A stretch of DNA of 64,000 nucleotides from Nannochloropsis oceanica (lineage: Eukaryota > Sar > Eustigmatophyceae > Eustigmatales > Monodopsidaceae), in assembly GCA_004519485.1 (NCBI GenBank), contig CP038111.1:812001-876000 (forward strand). The letters are read 5' to 3'. The notes below the pieces were generated by a model. The model was given only the letters and a program-made list of their open reading frames with translations, was not told the DNA's origin and made no database searches. Every line of letters starts with the position of its first letter. Position 1 is the first letter of the stretch. The position numbers were made by a program, and so were the translations under genes. Positions 59,301 to 64,000 of the stretch are shown here, piece by piece.

Positions 59301-62300
59301 AGCCTATCTCCTTTCTTTCCCCTCCCTCCCTTCCCGTCCTCCCCTCCCTCCCTCCCTCCCTCCCTCCCCTTGCTGAACCTACCGGAGCGCGTCGAGGAAG
59401 GAAATGGGAGGAGGGGAGGCAGGCAGGCGGGAGAGGGAGAAAACGGAGCTTGCTAGGGAAGGAGGGCCGAAGAGGGGAAGACGCTGCGAGGCCACGGCCT
59501 GGAGAGGGAGGGGGGGAGGGAGGGGGCAGAAAAGTGAGACGGTCCATCGTTTCACCGTCCCCTCCCTCCCCCCCTCCCTCCCCCCCTCCCTCCCTCCCTC
59601 CTCACCAAGAGACGAGTCAGCAGCATGGAGGGAATCGCGCCGGTCCGGGAGAAGTAATTGAGGACGACGCTAAGCTCATTCGCATGCAGGGCCTCCGTGG
59701 CACCCTCGCTGGAGGGGAGGGGGGGGGGGGAGGGAGGGAGGGAGGAAGGGAGGGGGAGATCCAGGGTTGGGTGGAGGGATGGAAGGAGGGAGGGGGGGAG
59801 GGAGGGAGGGAAGGACGTACCGGAGGAGGAGCATGAGGAAGGTTTTTGTGAAGAGGGGAGGGGCGTCGACGTCCAGTCCGCCCAGGCCTATGGAAAGGAG
59901 CGGGAAGAGAACGTGAGTTGGTCTTCCTTCCCTCCCTCCCTCCCTCCCTCCCTCCCTCCCTCCCTCTTCTCCGTTCTCCATCTCTACCTTCATTTCTTCT
60001 CTCTTTCCCATATCGCCCCGGACAAGCCTCCCTCCCTCCCTCCCTCCCTCCCTCCCTCCCTGCCTCCTTCCCTCACCTCCTGCAATCAGCACTGCATCCG
60101 ATGCCGACATTTCCTCTCGCGTCTCCTCCACACGCTGAAGGTAGGGGCGGAGGAAGGAAGGAGGGAGGGAGGAAGGGGAGGGAAGGAGGGAGGCGAGGGA
60201 GCGGAGGGTGTGACCGAGGCCCTGTTCGAGAAGAAGAAAGGGAGGGAGGGAGGGAGGGAGGGAGGGAGGGAGGGAAGACGATAGGAAAGGTGGGCAACGA
60301 TAAGGGAGACAAATACCGAAATCTGCTGCCACAGCTGCTTCAAACCTTTCGCCTTCCCTCCCTCCCTCCCTTCCTTCCTCCCTCCCTCCCTCCCTTCTTA
60401 CCTGCGGCCTGAAGTCCTTCAAGCACACCACGGTTCGCGCCAAAAAGGAAGCCAGGAAGGAAGGAGAGGGGCACAGCTCCCACCGAGCGATACCAGTGAT
60501 GAGGAGGGAGAGGTCCTGGGTGGGGAGGGAGGGACAGAGGGAATGAGGGAGGGAGGAGGAATCAGAAGAGTCTGTTTGCGAAGGGCCAATGAAGACAGTG
60601 TAATGCGAGAACAAGAACGAGGGTTGCTCAAACGACAGGAAGGAAGGGAGGGACGGGGGGAGGGAGGGAGGGAGGGAGGGTATACGCGGCAAAGTACGAA
60701 AAACATCAAGGACATGCAAGACGCCTGTACTGACGGGGAAGAAGGGAAAGAGGGAGGAAGGGAGGGGGGGAGGGACGTACATGTGCATTGCACCTAGGCA
60801 ACACCCTCTCGGCGGCATCCACCACGGTGGAGAGGAAGGACGGACCTGGATCCCGTCCGAGGCGCGCGAGAGAGAGGAGAGCGACGCTCAAGTCCTGGGG
60901 GAGGGCGGGAGGGAGGGCGGGGGGGAGGACGGGGTGTCAGTGTACGCATTCAGCGAAGACCCCTCCCTCCCTCCCTCCCTCTCTCCCTCTCTCTTTCCCC
61001 CATTACTTACCTGAGGCGAAAATATATTCAGCTTGTGTGCTGCTGCGTCACCGAGGGCTCTAATAAAGGCAGGCCCAGGATCGTGATCCAGCTTGGCCAG
61101 GGCGTTGATTAGGATAGAGAGCTCCTGGTGAACGAGGGAGGGAGGGAGGAAGGGAGGGAGGGAGGGAGGGAGGGAGGGAGGGAGGCAGGGAGGGAGTACA
61201 TGAGAACAGGAGAATGCTCTCTTTGAAAAAGTATGAGCGGAATAATCCCTTCCTCCCTCCCTCCCTCCCTCCCTCCCTCCTCTCGTTTCATGCCTGAGGC
61301 TTGAAGGCCGGTAGCGCCCTCTCAATCGCTCCCAACACCCCCCCTCCTTCCCTCCCTCCTTCCCTCCCTCCATCCCTCCCTCCCTCCTCCCAGAAGGAGG
61401 GAGGAGGGACGTAGGCCAGCTTAGGAAAGGAGGCGATGACGTTCACCAGATTCTGTGGGCTGTAGGCATTCACCTGGAGGAAGAGGGAGGGAGGGAGGGA
61501 GGGAGGGAGGGAGGGAGGGAGGGAGAGAGGGAGGAGGTAAATATTGGACAGAGTCACCGGAGGACTCCCTTGTCTTCCCCCCCCTCCCTCCCTCCTTCCC
61601 TCCCTCCCTCCCTCCCTACCTTGGCCTGGAATAGCAGCCGTGCCTTCTCCATGAAGATCCTCGGTGGGTTATAGCTTCCTCTAACTCCTCCCTCCCTCCC
61701 TCCCTCCCTCCCTCCCTCCCTCCCTCCCTCCCTCCCTCCTCGGCCTGAAGAGGGTGAAAGATGCACGAGCCTTCCCGCGGCGTTGAGGAATATGGCCAGC
61801 TCCTGGACGTGAGGGAGGGAGGGAGGGAGGGAGGGAGGGGGTCATAAGGGAGAGAAGACGAAAGACTGTTGGTGGAGGGTAGACCAGGAGGGAGAAGAAG
61901 AGGGAGGGAGGGAGGGAGGGAGGGAGGGAGGCCTTGCCTGAGGATTAAATTCCGGCAGCTTGGCTTCGGCTTCACAGACTACGCGGGAAAAGAAATCGTC
62001 GGTCGGACGGATTTGAAGGCCAGCGAGCCCGTTGAGGAGATTGGAGAGCTCCTGAGGAAGGGAGGAAGGGAAGGGGGAAGGGAGGGAGGATCGTGTGAGG
62101 GAATATCTATCGGCAGGAGCAGAGCCGCAAGGAAAGAGGGAGGGAGGGAGGGAGGGAGAGAGGGAGGGAAGGAGGGAGGGAGGGAGGGAGGGAGGGCACA
62201 TACCTGTGCGTTGAAGGTCCAGAGCGCCGCTGAAACAGCCTCGGTAAAGGCCTGTAGGGTGTTATGTGGATTGAGGAGGTGGATATGGATTTAGGATGTG

Positions 62301-63524
62301 ACTGTTGATTGAGGCAATAGATGCTGATTAAAGAGGTGAGTGAGGATCGAGAAAGTGAATGCGGATGGGCATCGAGGAGGTGGAGGTGTATTGAGGAGGT
62401 GGGTGTGGATTGAGAGGGTAGCCCGGGTGAGGTGAGTGTCGTGACGAAGGGACAAGAGTATAAGTGGCTATCCCCTCCCTCCCTCCCTCCCTCCCTCCCT
62501 CCCTCCTGCTTTACCTCCACAAAGGCCGGTCCTGGGTGTGCACCAAGCTTGCTTAGTCCATTGATGGTGTTGGCGAGCTCGATGGCATTAAAAGTATGCA
62601 GTAAGGTGGCGGCCCGCTGGATGAGACGGGCAGTGGCGGGATGGCGTGCGGTGGATTGCAGCTGGTGAGCGGCATGAGCAGCCTTACTGAGCCTGAGGGA
62701 GGGAGGGAGGAAGGGAGGGAGGGAGGGAATATTCAGAAGGAGAATCCACGCGAGGCTCGCGCTGCCACTTCACTCCCCCCCCTTTTTTTTATAATTTTAT
62801 CCCTCCTCACCGATTGAAGGCCATGGCACAATTCTGCTTCTCGAAGACCGACACGTGCGTCTCGATCACCTTGAGCAGGCCGTCCACGTCGCCCTCATGC
62901 TGGTGGAGAAGGGCAGCGATCGCCCGCCCGCCCAATGCCTTCTTTCCTCCTTCTCCCCCTCCTCCTCTTCCTCCTTCACCTATTCGTATGGGTGTTATCG
63001 GTGATAACGGACTGGTGCTACCGCTGCTATCACCCCTGCCACCTCTCCTTTTCCCCTTCCCCTCATCTCCTTCGTTTAGCATCCGCTGTTCTTTTCTCTT
63101 GGCGTGTGGAAAGGTTCTCAATGGTGGTGGTGGTATTGGCTGTGGTGCCTTGCTGTTTTTAGCTTCTGACGGGGCTTTTGGAAAGGAGGAGGAGGGAGAG
63201 GAGGACGAGGGGGTAGTGGAGGAGGCGAGCTCGGGATGTCCCTCCCTTCTTCTTCTTCTCCAAGAGAAGGATGACAATGAAGACGAGAGAAAGGAAAGGG
63301 TATCCACGGCACCTGCAGAAGGTAGAGAAGGCAAGGCACATTTGTTTAGTGGACTTTATGCAGAAAAAGCGGGTGCGACATGGGAGGGAGGGAGGAAGGA
63401 GAGGAGGAGAGGGTACGTGGGGGGAGGGATAAGCTTTACCTATCCGCAATAGTAGCAAAAGCACAAGCCCAGCACTACAATGCGAAGGCTTTCTCCACCG
63501 TCGTCTCCGCCGCCTTGTCTCCAT
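56340..63524 (-). CDS. RAP-domain protein with 38-residue helical repeats
   Basis: Twenty-four exons close in phase to 1162 residues: 63524-63440, 63312-62811, 62692-62515, 62251-62204, 62051-61938, 61802-61620, 61473-61294, 61124-61011, 60894-60781, 60515-60402, 60221-60077, 59887-59821, 59708-59606, 59498-59383, 59243-59123, 58951-58870, 58700-58627, 58521-58410, 58282-58224, 57870-57792, 57696-57612, 57461-57385, 57253-57144, 56966-56340. The N terminus (RRWRKPSHCSAGLVLLLLLR) suggests organelle targeting. Repeats such as ELSILINALAKLDHDPGPAF and ELSNLLNGLAGLQIRPTDDF resemble FASTK/OPR-type RNA-binding helices. A RAP domain follows at about 915-975 (PVVIEVDGPLHFRLND; KRRLIRAQ; LVPIPWFEW). 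The tail is basic with an AT-hook-like KKRGRPAKK. It likely acts in organellar RNA processing. Two introns have GC donors. Confidence 0.88.
61344..61398. repeat. GGGA/CCCT tract inside coding exon 7 of the RAP gene
   Basis: The tract is read as a Gly/Arg/Glu-rich insert between PPPSFWEE and VLGAIERALPAFKPQ. The frame stays open across it, and splice sites to remove it are lacking. Confidence 0.75.
61684..61740. repeat. GGGA/CCCT tract inside coding exon 6 of the RAP gene
   Basis: The tract is read as Gly-Gly-Arg-Glu repeats between two normal repeat helices (SPSSG before, RGSYNPPRIF after). No GT donor exists that would remove it in frame. Confidence 0.75.
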
Positions 63525-63888
63525 GGCGACTGTGCTTGTGTTTGATTGGGCGGTGTGGGCTTACAGATGTACGCCGGCATGACCGTCACGGTTGAATTGA
63601 AGTCCAGGCCGTTGAGGAACGGAGGGTGGTGGAACCGAGCGACTCATGGCTCCCTGTCTGTATACGCATTATATTATGTGCGTGTGGTAGCTCGGGCTCT
63701 GTAGAAAGCAGTCATGTATCATCCGCCAACTTGGGTTCTCTACATCAAATGCCACGCGGCTTTCATCGGACAGTCTCCCCCCCAAAATGCCCCTCCCCAT
63801 CCAGCGCGGCCAAAAGCAACTCATACCACCAAAGCACGCCCGCATGTCACGTCCGTTATTCATTCTTTTTCGACTTTCATTCATAGAA
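63525..63888. other. Intergenic region
   Basis: A short region between two genes on the same (-) strand. Nothing else is supported. Confidence 0.45.
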
Positions 63889-64000
63889 CTACATGGAGCC
63901 AAATTTAGTTCGTAACCACCTTGCCATGTCTTCATTCACTTTATCCACATCCATCTCTCCTCCTCCTCCGTATCCGGGCCCATATTCGGGTGTCACCGTC
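63889..64000 (-). CDS. 3' end of an unknown gene, cut by window edge
   Basis: An open frame enters from the window edge and ends at a TAG (63891-63889). It reads TPEYGPGYGGGGEMDVDKVN, then EDMARWLRTKFGSM. The mixed acidic-basic amphipathic end looks like a genuine C terminus. At least 36 residues are seen, too few to name it, and an acceptor within the stretch cannot be excluded. Confidence 0.4.
   Translation of the reverse strand, partial: TVTPEYGPGYGGGGEMDVDKVNEDMARWLRTKFGSM

Overview
The window is nuclear DNA from a eukaryotic alga. Nearly every gene has several short introns with GT-AG ends. Two (TTAGGG)n telomere arrays are present. Introns and spacers are packed with (GGGA)n/(CCCT)n tracts. 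Two nucleus-encoded plastid proteins, glutamate-1-semialdehyde aminomutase and a thylakoid-lumen protein, start with a signal peptide that runs into an Ala/Phe-type plastid-entry motif, as in stramenopiles with a complex red plastid. A eustigmatophyte of the Nannochloropsis/Microchloropsis kind fits best. That assignment is inference from style, not from a marker gene.

Layout. Left arm, 1-16875: sphingoid-base-phosphate phosphatase (+), SLC18B1-like MFS transporter (-), TLC-domain membrane protein (+), secreted or vacuolar aspartic protease (+), MAPK-like kinase (-), then a 423-bp subtelomeric tandem array that stops in mid-unit and passes directly into (TTAGGG)n. At 17201-17300 lies a 100-N gap, followed by (CCCTAA)n to 17563. 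The gap therefore joins two chromosome ends head to head, and genes on its two sides should not be treated as neighbours. Right arm, 17564-64000: an intronless F-box protein starting only about 240 bp from the telomere, thylakoid-lumen protein (+), 13-exon CaMK (+), ankyrin protein (-), ABC-class ATPase (+), 73-residue Cys protein (-), RBX1-like RING-H2 protein (-), GSA aminomutase (+), a DUF3626-like gene (-) whose conserved block is not in one frame, DapA-family aldolase (-), SRPBCC protein (+), polyprenol/steroid 5-alpha-reductase (-), PET100-like protein (+), peroxisomal alpha-hydroxyacid oxidase (-), a 24-exon RAP-domain repeat protein (-), and the 3' end of one more gene.

There is no operon-like organisation. 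The genes are housekeeping and signalling functions: lipid metabolism (S1P phosphatase, TLC, SRD5A-like), tetrapyrrole synthesis, photorespiration-type 2-hydroxyacid oxidation, organelle biogenesis (PET100-like, RAP) and ubiquitin ligase parts (F-box, RBX1). Exon structures were derived by eye from splice consensus, reading phase and family motifs. For nearly all genes every phase closes exactly. Weak junctions are stated in the entries.

Most striking: the telomere-to-telomere junction, the telomere seeded inside a subtelomeric unit, the RAP protein built of 38-residue repeats often one per 114-nt exon, GGGA tracts read as protein inside two of its exons, GC-AG introns, and introns whose purine-rich 5' ends can pair with their pyrimidine-rich 3' ends. 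I saw no virus-like element, CRISPR array, rRNA or tRNA.
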